Shown piece by piece: positions 42,260 through 51,490 of a DNA stretch of 64,000 nucleotides. The first letter of the stretch is position 1; the number at the start of each line of letters is the position of its first letter. The stretch covers positions 1 to 64,000 of the forward strand of contig JBQMRQ010000001.1 of the NCBI GenBank assembly GCA_052174535.1. The letters run 5' to 3'. Source of the stretch: Arsenophonus sp052174535. GTDB lineage: Bacteria > Pseudomonadota > Gammaproteobacteria > Enterobacterales > Enterobacteriaceae. A program made the translations under genes and the position numbers. The notes below the pieces were generated by a model. It had not been told where the DNA came from. It was given only the letters and a program-made list of their open reading frames with translations, and did not search any database.

Positions 42260-42697
42260 ATGATTCATGAAATCATGCAATTTATTAGCCGACATCCAAT
42301 ACTTAGTCTAGCTTGGATAGCTTTATTTATTGCTGTAATTACCTTAATCTTTAAGAGATTGTTCTCTAAAATAGAAAATATCACCCGTACTCAAGCGATA
42401 CAATTGATTAACAAAGAAGAAGCGATTACTATCGATTTACGTTCTCATGACGATTTTTGTAAAGGACACATTATTGATTCAATCAATCTACCTTTATCAA
42501 AAATTAAAGGCAATAATATTATTGAATTCGAAAAAAATAAGAAAAAACCAATTATTATTGTTTCAGAAAATGGCATGAAAACATTTAAACCTGCTGAACA
42601 ACTTCTACAATATGGTTTTAAACGTGTTTTTATTCTAAAAGAAGGAATTAATGGCTGGTCTAGCAAAAATTTACCTCTAGTCCGCGGCAAAAAGTAA
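42260..42697 (+). CDS. yibN: Rhodanese-like membrane protein YibN lacking the active-site cysteine
   Basis: 145 residues (E. coli 143): one membrane helix at about 13-32 and a rhodanese domain from about 45 to the end ('TIDLRSHDDFCKGHI', 'PLVRGKK'). The active-site loop reads 'ENGMKTFKPAE'; E. coli has GMQCQEPA, so the cysteine is replaced by T108. Sulfur transfer is therefore not expected; the protein may keep a structural role. It precedes secB, but grxC, which lies between them in E. coli, is absent from the 72-base gap. Confidence 0.92.
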   Translation: MIHEIMQFISRHPILSLAWIALFIAVITLIFKRLFSKIENITRTQAIQLINKEEAITIDLRSHDDFCKGHIIDSINLPLSKIKGNNIIEFEKNKKKPIIIVSENGMKTFKPAEQLLQYGFKRVFILKEGINGWSSKNLPLVRGKK

Positions 42698-42769
42698 TAG
42701 ATCAGATATAACAGAAATTATATTTATATAATTCAATGTTATAAGGACATTTAAAAGGTAATTAATATT

Positions 42770-43237
42770 ATGTCAGAAAAAAGTCATGAAGAGCTGGTAT
42801 TTCAAATCCAACGAATTTATACTAAAGATATTTCATTTGAAATACCAAATGCCCCTAATATTTTTCAGCAAGAGTGGCAACCAAAAGTCCAATTAGATTT
42901 GGATACATCGTCTAGTGAATTAGCTGAGCATGTTTATGAAGTTATCTTACGCGTTACTGTTACCGCTAGCATCGTTAATGAAATCGCTTTCCTGTGTGAA
43001 GTGCAACAATCAGGCATTTTCTTTATCGATGGTATTAAAAAAATCCAAATGGCTCATTGTTTAGGTGTTTACTGCCCAAATATTTTATTTCCATATTCGC
43101 GTGAATGTATTACTAATTTAGTTAATCGTGGAACTTTTCCTCAACTAAATTTAGCACCTGTTAATTTTGATACATTGTTTATGAACTATCTAAAACAACA
43201 GCATACTGCTAAAACTGAAAATTCGAAAACTCATTAG
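42770..43237 (+). CDS. secB: Protein-export chaperone SecB
   Basis: Tetrameric cytoplasmic chaperone that keeps preproteins unfolded and delivers them to SecA. Full 155 residues, same as E. coli. Family marks include 'FQIQRIYTKDISFEIPNAP', 'FQQEWQPKVQLDLD' and 'LGVYCPNILFPYSRE'. The start ATG has an 'aaaggtaat' site upstream. It is followed after 8 bases by gpsA, so the two are cotranscribed. Confidence 0.97.
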   Translation: MSEKSHEELVFQIQRIYTKDISFEIPNAPNIFQQEWQPKVQLDLDTSSSELAEHVYEVILRVTVTASIVNEIAFLCEVQQSGIFFIDGIKKIQMAHCLGVYCPNILFPYSRECITNLVNRGTFPQLNLAPVNFDTLFMNYLKQQHTAKTENSKTH

Positions 43238-43245
43238 GAATTTTA

Positions 43246-44253
43246 ATGAAAACTGTTTCAATAACAGTTATTGGTGCTGGTTCTTATGGTACCTCATTAA
43301 CTATTATACTTGCCCGTAACGGTCATCGCGTCTTGCTTTGGGGACATAGTCCTCAGCATATTAAAAAATTACAACAAGACCGGTGCAACCAAGCATTTTT
43401 ACCTAACATTCCATTTCCAGATAATTTATTACCTGAATCTTGCTTGAAGACAGCAATAACTGCAAGTCGTAATATATTGATTGTCGTACCAAGCCATGCA
43501 TTTAATGAAGTTTTAAAAAACATCCAACCCTACTTAACGCAAGACTCACGCATTATTTGGGCAACAAAAGGACTAGAACACGGTACTGGGCGTCTCTTAC
43601 AAGATGTTGCTAGCGAAACGCTTGGAGATAAAATTCCACTTGCCGTTCTTTCTGGTCCAACTTTTGCTAAAGAACTGGCTTCCGGCTTACCAACTGCTAT
43701 TGTAGTAGCTGCTACTAATACAGAATTTAGTGAAGAGCTACAGCAACTTTTCCATTATGGTAAAAGCTTTCGAGTTTATAAAAATCCAGATATGATCGGT
43801 GTTCAGTTAGGTGGAGCAGTCAAAAACGTTATCGCAATTGGTGCAGGCATGTCCGATGGCATGGGATTTGGTGCTAATGCTCGCACAGCGTTGATCACCA
43901 GAGGATTAGCTGAAATTAGCCGGTTAGGCATCGCTATGGGTGCTAAACCATCTACATTTATGGGAATGGCTGGTTTAGGAGATTTAGTTTTGACATGCAC
44001 TGATAATCAATCGCGTAATCGCCGATTTGGTCTACTGATCGCCCAAGGGATGCAGATTGAAGAAGCAGAAAAACAGATTGGTCAGGTTATTGAAGGTTAC
44101 TTAAATACTAAAGAAGTCCGTACATTAGCGCAACGTATTGGTGTAGAAATGCCAATTACCGAGCAAATTTATCAAGTTCTATATGGTAATAAAAATGTAC
44201 TCGAAGCGGCAGATACATTACTTAGCCGCAAAACCAAAGATGAAATTAAATGA
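43246..44253 (+). CDS. gpsA: Glycerol-3-phosphate dehydrogenase [NAD(P)+]
   Basis: Makes sn-glycerol-3-phosphate from dihydroxyacetone phosphate for phospholipid synthesis. 335 residues (E. coli 339). The Rossmann motif 'VIGAGSYGTSL' is at residues 7-17, with 'LSGPTFAKELASGLPTA' and the catalytic lysine in 'GGAVKNVIAIGAGMSDGMG'. It ends with TGA. In E. coli cysE follows; here cysE is a pseudogene. Confidence 0.98.
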   Translation: MKTVSITVIGAGSYGTSLTIILARNGHRVLLWGHSPQHIKKLQQDRCNQAFLPNIPFPDNLLPESCLKTAITASRNILIVVPSHAFNEVLKNIQPYLTQDSRIIWATKGLEHGTGRLLQDVASETLGDKIPLAVLSGPTFAKELASGLPTAIVVAATNTEFSEELQQLFHYGKSFRVYKNPDMIGVQLGGAVKNVIAIGAGMSDGMGFGANARTALITRGLAEISRLGIAMGAKPSTFMGMAGLGDLVLTCTDNQSRNRRFGLLIAQGMQIEEAEKQIGQVIEGYLNTKEVRTLAQRIGVEMPITEQIYQVLYGNKNVLEAADTLLSRKTKDEIK

Positions 44254-44264
44254 TACACGTACTT

Positions 44265-44818
44265 CTTAATTATTTAAAATTAATAAAATGTAAATGTCAT
44301 GATAGGAATTTGAAAAAATTTAAATGATAATAAAGCAAGAAGACTAAATCTTAGCAAATTGTTGAACTAATATTAACTAGTTTTTATATGATATATTTCT
44401 TAAATATAATAATCTTGATAATTCACTTAGATATATTTAGTAAATAAGTTGAATATCTCCACTATTTTAGTAATTTCTATTTACCAGAATTATAGAAGAT
44501 CCCTATAAAACATAAATAAATTATCGATTATGTTACTCATGATCTAAACCTATCGTGCAACATAATCTAATAGATGATAAATATTAAATCCTTTTATTAT
44601 ATTTAAAAGTCTTTCATGCTATATAAGATTATTGTATCAGTAACTAACTATAAAAAATGGATTACAAAATTAGCAATTTATTTGCAAAGTCAGATATTTA
44701 TCTATTTTAGTATTGATACATATCCCGCAAAAATATTGCTTAGGTATTGCTTGATCACGCAACAGATTTCGTTATAGACGAAAAAGTATAATTAAAAATA
44801 ATGTTTTGATATTAGAAT
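44265..44818 (+). pseudogene. cysE: cysE (serine acetyltransferase) pseudogene, truncated
   Basis: Position after gpsA is that of cysE in E. coli. Plus-strand pieces: 'ESFHAI.DYCISN.L.KMDY' near 44610-44660 (family GFHALQAYRIGHWLWNQGRR), 'KISNLFAKSDIY' and 'VLLDHATDFVIDEKV' near 44740-44790 (family IMLDHATGIVVGETAVIEND). The catalytic part after that is missing; the IS256 relic starts at 44820. Loss of CysE together with CysK removes cysteine synthesis from serine. Confidence 0.72.
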
Positions 44819-44819
44819 T

Positions 44820-45770
44820 AATCACCTTTTGTAGAACCAGTAAAACTGGCGGGGAGAATCCCCCCTGCCTTTAAAGTTAATGAGAATGGAATGATCAAGG
44901 CAGGATCAAAATTTTTTGATAATACAGAAATTTGGAAAGTTGTTAAAATCAGCACTCGGTTCAGGTAGTGTGCTACACTCTCTACTTTTCTTCTTCTCAT
45001 GGCAGAAGAAGAGGTAGCAGCAACTCGTAAAACTGAAACATAAGAATTTATTTAATCTGATTAGTTATCTTATTGAAATCCAGTTCACTGATGGAAAATC
45101 ATAGAATATCAACCATTCTTCTTGTTCTTTCTTTAGCTTCTTCATTTATTTAAGATGCGCTGAAAATCTTGCTAACAAAATATCAATGGATTTATTAGCG
45201 GCATTACGCGTCTCTGGTATCAAGACATCTCTCCGCAGCTAAACTTTAACTTTCAGTTTTAAATGCCTTTGAGGAGAGTAAATAAAGCATATGAGCTATT
45301 TATATATCAAGCAGCATTGATATTTCGTATCTGAGACATCTTTTGCGTTATATTTAAAAAAATAAGAACAGTGCTCTGTAGTAATTCTAAAATATAGTTA
45401 AGCTACGCACTCTCATAGCATTGAAAAGTTTAACCAAACTCACTTCAACTTTCGATAATCATTTTCGACTGCAATGAGCTTCCCTTACATCCATACATAG
45501 TGATGCCAATAATCAACAGGAAACAAAGGCGATCACCTTGTTCCTGATAGAACAAGGTTATATAACACCGGCCAAGAAATAAATGTAACACATATCCCTT
45601 AAATCACGCAAGCACCCCATGATCTGTACTTTTTTGCCGAGAAGCGATATAATAGTTTTGTGAAAATCATCGATAAAGATGACTCATGGATATACAGATA
45701 TGATAGCGACTCTTTGATATTTTTATACGATTAAGATAAAACAGGAGTTATACTTATTTTTGTATATGAG
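44820..45770 (-). mobile_element. IS256-family transposase relic, copy 4
   Basis: Minus-strand relic sharing the stretches at 45050-45250 with copies 2 and 3 (FYDFP..HW..LRTTN zone). Its inner end (45602-45680) is a near-exact inverted copy of 46195-46272 in the next relic. It cuts off cysE. The minus frame at 44818-45000 is not a gene. Confidence 0.65.
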
Positions 45771-46272
45771 TTTTCGGAAAAATTGGTATATCCAGATTAT
45801 TAATTTTATATATCATCTCAATATTATTGAGATGATATATATAAAAAATCAGATATTACCTCTGATCCTTTGTATAAATTCATTCATATTGAAACCAATA
45901 ATCTGATAGGTGTGCCGCCTATTGAGGTTAAGCTCGAATCGCATACTGCAAAAGCATACTCAATACCACTTTATATTGATTAGCGAAGCCATACCATCGA
46001 TCATAAACGGTTATTTGGCACGGCGAGAAAAATAAGACGACGGATATTGGCGATTTTGAGATTAAAAGCTTAAAGGTTTAAAGGGATTGCATTGGGTAAC
46101 AAGATATACTTCTAGATCTCCTTACTTCAGCTTATCTGAAGCGTATTAAAAGCGTTAAAGAGTTTTCTACCATGCCTATTTATACCTATAAATTATCTTT
46201 ATCGATGATTTCACAAAACTATTATATCGCTTCTCGGCAAAAAAGTACAGATCATGGGGTGCTTGCGTGATT
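45602..46272. repeat. Inverted repeat pair joining two facing IS256 relics
   Basis: Arms 45602-45680 and 46195-46272 are reverse complements over about 77 bases with a single one-base length difference in an A-run. Corresponding DNA in the other IS256 copies is far more diverged, so the pair was made or equalised recently. Between the arms at 45808-45843 is a separate perfect hairpin (atatatcatctcaat, 3-base loop, complement). Confidence 0.85.
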
Positions 46273-47100
46273 TAAGAAATACAACTAACGTTTCTTTCTT
46301 GTCTTAAGGCCATATGCTGTTCTATCAGGTGCAAGCTGATCGCTTTTGCCTAATCCTTCAGTATTAACAATACTGGATATGGCCATAAGCAACAAGCTGC
46401 GTTCGAAGAGGTTTATTAAAAAGTTATAAGAAAACTGGTGGATAACTTTTCAATAACTGATAAGCGTATGGTTTAACCGCATCTTCAATTTTACCATAAA
46501 GAATAGGTGTCATTGATTTTTAGAATGCAATAGCAAAAGTATTCCTGAATATACAGGATCAACGCTGTTGGGTATACAAGATAGCTAATATACTCTGTCA
46601 TTCCTCCACCAAAAGGAATGCACTAAAAGTTAAGGGTGAAATTGCGGGAGATTTGGCTAACAGAGAGCTATAATACCGCTAATAAATTTCTTGATGTTTT
46701 ATTGGTAATGAGCTTCAGCGAATATCTCCTGCAACGATAAAAATTAAATAAAGATTGATAAGAACGGCTGACATTCTATAGTTTCCTATCAATGCACTGA
46801 GCATCAATAAAAATGATAAATCTAATTTGAATATCGGATTTTACTTAATAGTGTGAGGATATGAAACTAATGTTCGAATCACAGTGCTTCAAGAAAAAAC
46901 TATTTAGTATTTAAGCTTTTTCCGTCTTTTCAGAAAACTAGAGCTAGACTAAATATATTTAGCTTTGACTCTGATGTTAAAAACATGCAATTTAAGGATG
47001 GAAATAGATTTATAAAGCATCAAGTACGGAGCCTTAACAACCTGACTAAGGTTGTTTACCTGCTAATAACAAAATGGGTACTTGTTTATAACTCAATCTG
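45850..47100 (+). mobile_element. IS256-family transposase relic, copy 5
   Basis: Plus-strand relic covering most of the gene. Pieces: 'VLKALKSFLPCLFIPINYLY' near 46145-46200 (family .LLPWLYLKGVST.DF), 'ISLLGKKVQIMGCLRDLRNT' near 46220-46280 (A.LG...G.S...RDLS), and the later 'SALGINKN'-type zone near 46780-46820. Stops and frameshifts throughout. Confidence 0.7.
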
Positions 47101-48325
47101 ATAATAAAACATAACATTTCATGATCTTAGGTTAAATCTACGAGATCAATAAGATAAGTTTTTATGTTTTAATACTAGACAGTCTAGATTGCACTAGACA
47201 GAATATTGTTTATTGTAAAACATAAATTTATTATTACTTCTTTAATTTAATCTAGTAATAATCAGAATTATGATTGATCAATTATCATATCTACTATATC
47301 TTAATTTATTTTTATTTAACTATATTAATAGTGTCATCTAATTTATAGTAGAGATTCTATCTAATTTAATTATTTATTAATAAATAAAAATAACTATTTA
47401 TACTATATAAACAAATATTTCAATAGGAATTGAAATTCATTTTTCTTAAAATGAATTATTAAAATAGTTCACTATTTTAAAAAAGTTGTTACATATAACT
47501 ATCATTATTTTCTATCCAAAAAGGTTTTCTAAAACCTCTTATTAATTGTTGCACTGATAATGATAGAATCATTGGTGTTAATTTTATTAACACAGATAAA
47601 AATAAAATAATAATTTTATATTATATAGTATATAAAATAACAGAAATCTTTTACTAGTAAAAGAAACAACTTTTCTGTCAAATTGAATCTTATTTTTACC
47701 TTTTTTAAAAAGGGAGTTTAACAGTAATTTAATAAAATTCCTTACGAAAAATGTTGGAATTATAAAATGCCAGCAACTTATGCGCTTATTATTCCATGTT
47801 ATCATCGTGTTATTAACCATAATAGTAATTTATAGCTTAGATACAGGAGAATAATTAAATAAAAAATATAGTTTTAGCTTGTAAAATACTATAAATAGTT
47901 AAAATTGAATAAAACTATATTAATAATTATTAATAAACTATATTATTAGTTTTTTGATTATTTCAAATTATTAATCTATATTTAAATTTTGAATTAATTT
48001 TATTGATCTTGGTAGTAGATCAGTGAGCAAAATTTTTTGTACTATACAAGATATAAACTGTGTCCTTTATTTATATAAAGGTAATTTTGATATCAAAAAT
48101 TGAAGATAAAATTAAGTAGTTCAAAGAATTAAAATATCTTAGTTTTATCATTCCAGAAGTGATAGTTAAAGATGTATTCGTTCACTTTAGATCTATTAAA
48201 CCAAAGATTTGAAGATTTATTTTTGAAAGTTAAAAAATTAAGTTTTTTCTCCTAAAGAGGAGAAAGAACCATCTGTATAAACATATTATTGCTATTTGCT
48301 TTACCATAAGTATTTATAATAGTCT
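47101..48325. other. A+T-rich region between IS256 relic and lipA
   Basis: No gene recognised. In E. coli tatE lies downstream of lipA; I could not read it. A minus frame at 47587-47820 (77 residues, lysine- and phenylalanine-rich) has no family resemblance and is probably chance in very A+T-rich DNA. Confidence 0.3.
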
Positions 48326-48347
48326 ATCACTCTTAATTAAGAGTGAT
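48326..48347 (-). terminator. Palindrome overlapping the lipA stop, possible weak terminator
   Basis: A 22-base perfect palindrome (atcactcttaa plus its complement) spans the lipA stop codon at 48337-48339. There is only a broken A/T run after it in the direction of lipA transcription, so termination activity is uncertain. Confidence 0.35.
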
Positions 48348-49302
48348 TTATAAATTTTGCTTGCAAATCTGCATGATAAGATGAGCGCACTAATGGACTA
48401 CATGCCGCGTGTATGAAACCCATTGCTATTGCTTTATTTCTCATATATTCAAATTCTTTTTGGCTTACATAACGTTTTATTAATAAATGATGTCGGCTAG
48501 GTTGAAGATATTGTCCCAAGGTTAGCATTGTTACACCATGCCGGCGTAAATCACGCATAACATCAACTATTTCTTTATTAGTTTCACCTAGCCCAACCAT
48601 TAATCCTGATTTTGTCGGTATTTTAGGATGCATTTGCTTGAATTTTGCTAGTAGCTGTAATGACCATTGGTAATTAGCGCCAGGACGTACTTGGTGATAG
48701 ATACGTGGAACACTCTCAATATTATGATTAAAAACATCAGGTGGCGCAATAGCCAAAATCGTTAAGGCGCGATCCATGCAACCGCGAAAATCAGGTACTA
48801 GCGTTTCTATTTTAATGTTTGGATTTTTCTTTCGAATAGCAGTGATGCTATCAGCAAAATGCTTAGCTCCACCATCGCGTAGATCGTCACGATTCACAGA
48901 AGTAATAACAACATATTTTAATTCCATATTTTTAATAGTTTCTGCTAATTTTGCTGGTTCATTCGAATCAGCAGCATTAGGTCGTCCATGTGCAACATCA
49001 CAGAATGAACAGCGACGAGTACAGATGGCTCCTAAAATCATAAAAGTAGCGGTACCGTGATTATAACATTCAGCGAGATTGGGACAGGAGGCTTCTTCAC
49101 AGACTGTATGTAAGCCATTCTTACGTATTGCATTTTTTATTTCTTTTATCCTACTGGAATCAGCAGGAAGTTTTACTTTTATCCACTCAGGTTTAGGTAA
49201 AATTTTTGTATGATCCGTTCTTATTGTTTTTATAGGGATCAGCGCTATTTTATCAATGTCGTTATATTTAATGGCACCTTTTATTTGAATTGATCTACTC
49301 AT
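48337..49302 (-). CDS. lipA: Lipoyl synthase
   Basis: Radical-SAM enzyme that inserts two sulfurs into octanoyl groups on E2 and H proteins. 321 residues, same as E. coli. All cluster cysteines are in place: C68, C73, C79 (auxiliary cluster) and C94, C98, C101 (CxxxCxxC of the SAM cluster), with the C-terminal 'VRSSYHA' supplying the serine ligand of the auxiliary cluster. lipB and ybeD lie upstream on the same strand, as in E. coli. Confidence 0.98.
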   Translation of the reverse strand: MSRSIQIKGAIKYNDIDKIALIPIKTIRTDHTKILPKPEWIKVKLPADSSRIKEIKNAIRKNGLHTVCEEASCPNLAECYNHGTATFMILGAICTRRCSFCDVAHGRPNAADSNEPAKLAETIKNMELKYVVITSVNRDDLRDGGAKHFADSITAIRKKNPNIKIETLVPDFRGCMDRALTILAIAPPDVFNHNIESVPRIYHQVRPGANYQWSLQLLAKFKQMHPKIPTKSGLMVGLGETNKEIVDVMRDLRRHGVTMLTLGQYLQPSRHHLLIKRYVSQKEFEYMRNKAIAMGFIHAACSPLVRSSYHADLQAKFINHS

Positions 49303-49437
49303 AATTTGCTAATTCCATTAGAGGATTTCCCCATACTGGGGATTAATAATAGATATATTTATATCTTATATAGATATAAATTATTATTTATATTATGTTT
49401 CAATTTTTTCTTAAAAATCATTAAAAATGATGACAAT

Positions 49438-50031
49438 TTATTCTGCAAGTTGAAATTCTAATAGATTGCAGAAATGTTTTATTAATAAAGGTTCAACATC
49501 CTTAACTTGACTGCAAGGAACTAAATCATTAACTTGTGTCATTTGCATACCGGCATAACCACACGGATTAATACGTTGAAAAGGTCTAAGATCCATATTG
49601 ATATTTAATGCTAGACCATGAAACGAGCAACCTTTATGAATACGTAATCCGAGAGAGCATATTTTTTTTTGCTTAACATAAACACCGGGAGCTTCGCGCT
49701 GAGAATAAGCGATAATGCTAAATTCAGACAAAGTATTAATTACTGTAATTTCCAGTATAGTAATCAGCTCTCTAACACTAATTTTATTACGCTTTAAGTC
49801 TAATAAAATATACATTATTTGCTGACCAGGACCATGGTAGGTAATTTGTCCGCCCCGATCAGATTGGATAACTGGAATATTTCCAGGAATGAGTAGGTGT
49901 TCTTTTTTACCTGCTTGACCTTGAGTAAAAACAGGATAATGTTCCACTAACCAAAGTTCATCTAGTGTATTAATCGTACGTTTTTTTGTAAATTGATGCA
50001 TCTTATTAGAAATAATATAATAAACCTGCAA
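49438..50031 (-). CDS. lipB: Octanoyltransferase LipB, with uncertain start
   Basis: Transfers octanoyl from acyl carrier protein to lipoyl-dependent enzymes, the step before LipA. The catalytic pair is present: lysine in 'VKQKKICSLGLRI' (K123 here) and cysteine in 'RINPCGYAGM' (C157), matching K135 and C169 of E. coli. The given start is a TTG at 50031. Homology continues upstream in frame ('NIIKKTIILRQLGLQVY', family DKILVRQLGLQPY) to about 50076, but no in-frame ATG exists; an ATG at 50080 is one base out of frame. The rest of the gene is intact. Confidence 0.93.
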   Translation of the reverse strand: MQVYYIISNKMHQFTKKRTINTLDELWLVEHYPVFTQGQAGKKEHLLIPGNIPVIQSDRGGQITYHGPGQQIMYILLDLKRNKISVRELITILEITVINTLSEFSIIAYSQREAPGVYVKQKKICSLGLRIHKGCSFHGLALNINMDLRPFQRINPCGYAGMQMTQVNDLVPCSQVKDVEPLLIKHFCNLLEFQLAE

Positions 50032-50174
50032 TCCAAGTTGACGTAAAATAATAGTTTTTTTAATAATATTTTCCTGCCATTGATACTACGGATACACAAT
50101 ATTTATGCAGTATAACCTGTATAAATCATTTTTGCTAAAAAAGTTAATGTGACGCTTAAAGTTATAATTTATAC

Positions 50175-50438
50175 CTACAACACCATATGAACTAATTCTA
50201 ATTTAGCTAATTCTTCATACAATTTTTCTATTTGTTCAATATTAGTTGCTATGATAGTAATTGATACTGAAAAAAAATTACCTTTACTACTTGGTTTAAC
50301 TAATGGTAAATAATTACCTGGAACATACCGTTGAACCAGCTCAATAATTTGATCAGTTAACTCAGGTTTAGCTAGCCCCATCACTTTATAGGTAAATAAG
50401 CAAGGAAACTCTAATAACTTATCTAATTTAGTTTTCAT
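50175..50438 (-). CDS. ybeD: Conserved small protein YbeD (DUF493)
   Basis: 87 residues, the E. coli length, with the family start 'MKTKLDKLLEFPCLFTYKVM' and 'YVPGNYLPLVKPSSKGNFFS'. It has an ACT-like ferredoxin fold in relatives; its role, perhaps linked to lipoate metabolism, is not settled. It is followed by lipB and lipA as in E. coli. The dacA gene that precedes it in E. coli is not visible; an IS1595 relic lies there. Confidence 0.95.
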   Translation of the reverse strand: MKTKLDKLLEFPCLFTYKVMGLAKPELTDQIIELVQRYVPGNYLPLVKPSSKGNFFSVSITIIATNIEQIEKLYEELAKLELVHMVL

Positions 50439-50569
50439 AGCTACTCCTAAATACCAACGCCACGCTTATTATAATATAAATATAATATTATATAGATAGT
50501 ATATTTTTGGCTATTTTTGCAAAGGTGTTGATAGAAATTCTTTATACTGTATAAAGAATTTTTGTTTCA

Positions 50570-51490
50570 AAGATTGCGATGAAAAATCAAATAATTATAT
50601 AGATCAAGAAACTCTTTTCTCACTCCATATCAATATAAAACTGTATCTCATTAGTTAGTTCGATGATAATCTATTGGATCATGATAATTCATACATTGAA
50701 GCGACTCATTCTACTTTATCTTGCCTATCTTCTTATTAGTAAGATGTTATCCGCTAAGTGGAGAACCAACCCCATTAAGGTTACAGTAATATCCTTATAA
50801 AATCCTTCATTATAAAAAACTATTTAACAAAAATACTGGAAATTCTCTAGCGAGATTATATCAGAAAGATAAATGGTTTAGTTATCTTTGATGCATGTTA
50901 AATAGTTTGAATTTACGGGATGAGGTTAGAGAAGCAAGCAGAAATTCATTTAAAACAGCGTTTAAATTGCATAATTACTTATTGCTTCAGCGGCGATATC
51001 TAACTTAAATGCACTAAGTATATTTTAAAAAATCGATAAAACATTTTTAATGAATTCTTTAAATAGAAGCGTTATATTCTCAGATAGGAAAGCTAGAAAT
51101 ATGAGAGAATAAGAGTAAAAGGAAAGAATAAATTGCGATTTTAATCGCTCTAAATTAACAAAGTTACGCGAGCAATAAGATTCTTGAAGAATTTAATTCA
51201 TAGTGTGTTAGATATTTTTTTAACCTGATAATTGATAAAGAGTTCATACTTTGTTTGAATGTACATAAATATTACAAAACCTTTTCTATAGTAATCTATA
51301 AAATTACCACAATCGCCTAATAATGCTAGGTAACTATAGAATTATTTGCTAAGGAATTGTATATTTAAAATGTGAACAGTTATTTTAGCCGATAAAAAAG
51401 GATGACTGAGTGTTTTCCATGATATAAAGTTGTTTTATTTACCGAATTATCTGTCCTGGAGAATATTAATTGAATACATAATAATTGAAA
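50570..51490 (+). mobile_element. IS1595-family transposase relic, copy 3
   Basis: Plus-strand relic close to the one at 40960-42010. Pieces: 'IEATHSTLSCLSSY' with 'GYSNILIKSFIIKNYLT' near 50700-50830, 'DEVREASRNSFKTAFKLHNY' near 50920-50980, and the 'FNEFFK' (FLESFKG) zone near 51040. Frequent stops. Confidence 0.7.

Noticed and set aside
46872..46880. gttcgaatc motif as a tRNA T-arm
   Set aside because: Equivalent positions in other IS256 copies carry related sequence, and no D-arm or anticodon stem surrounds it.
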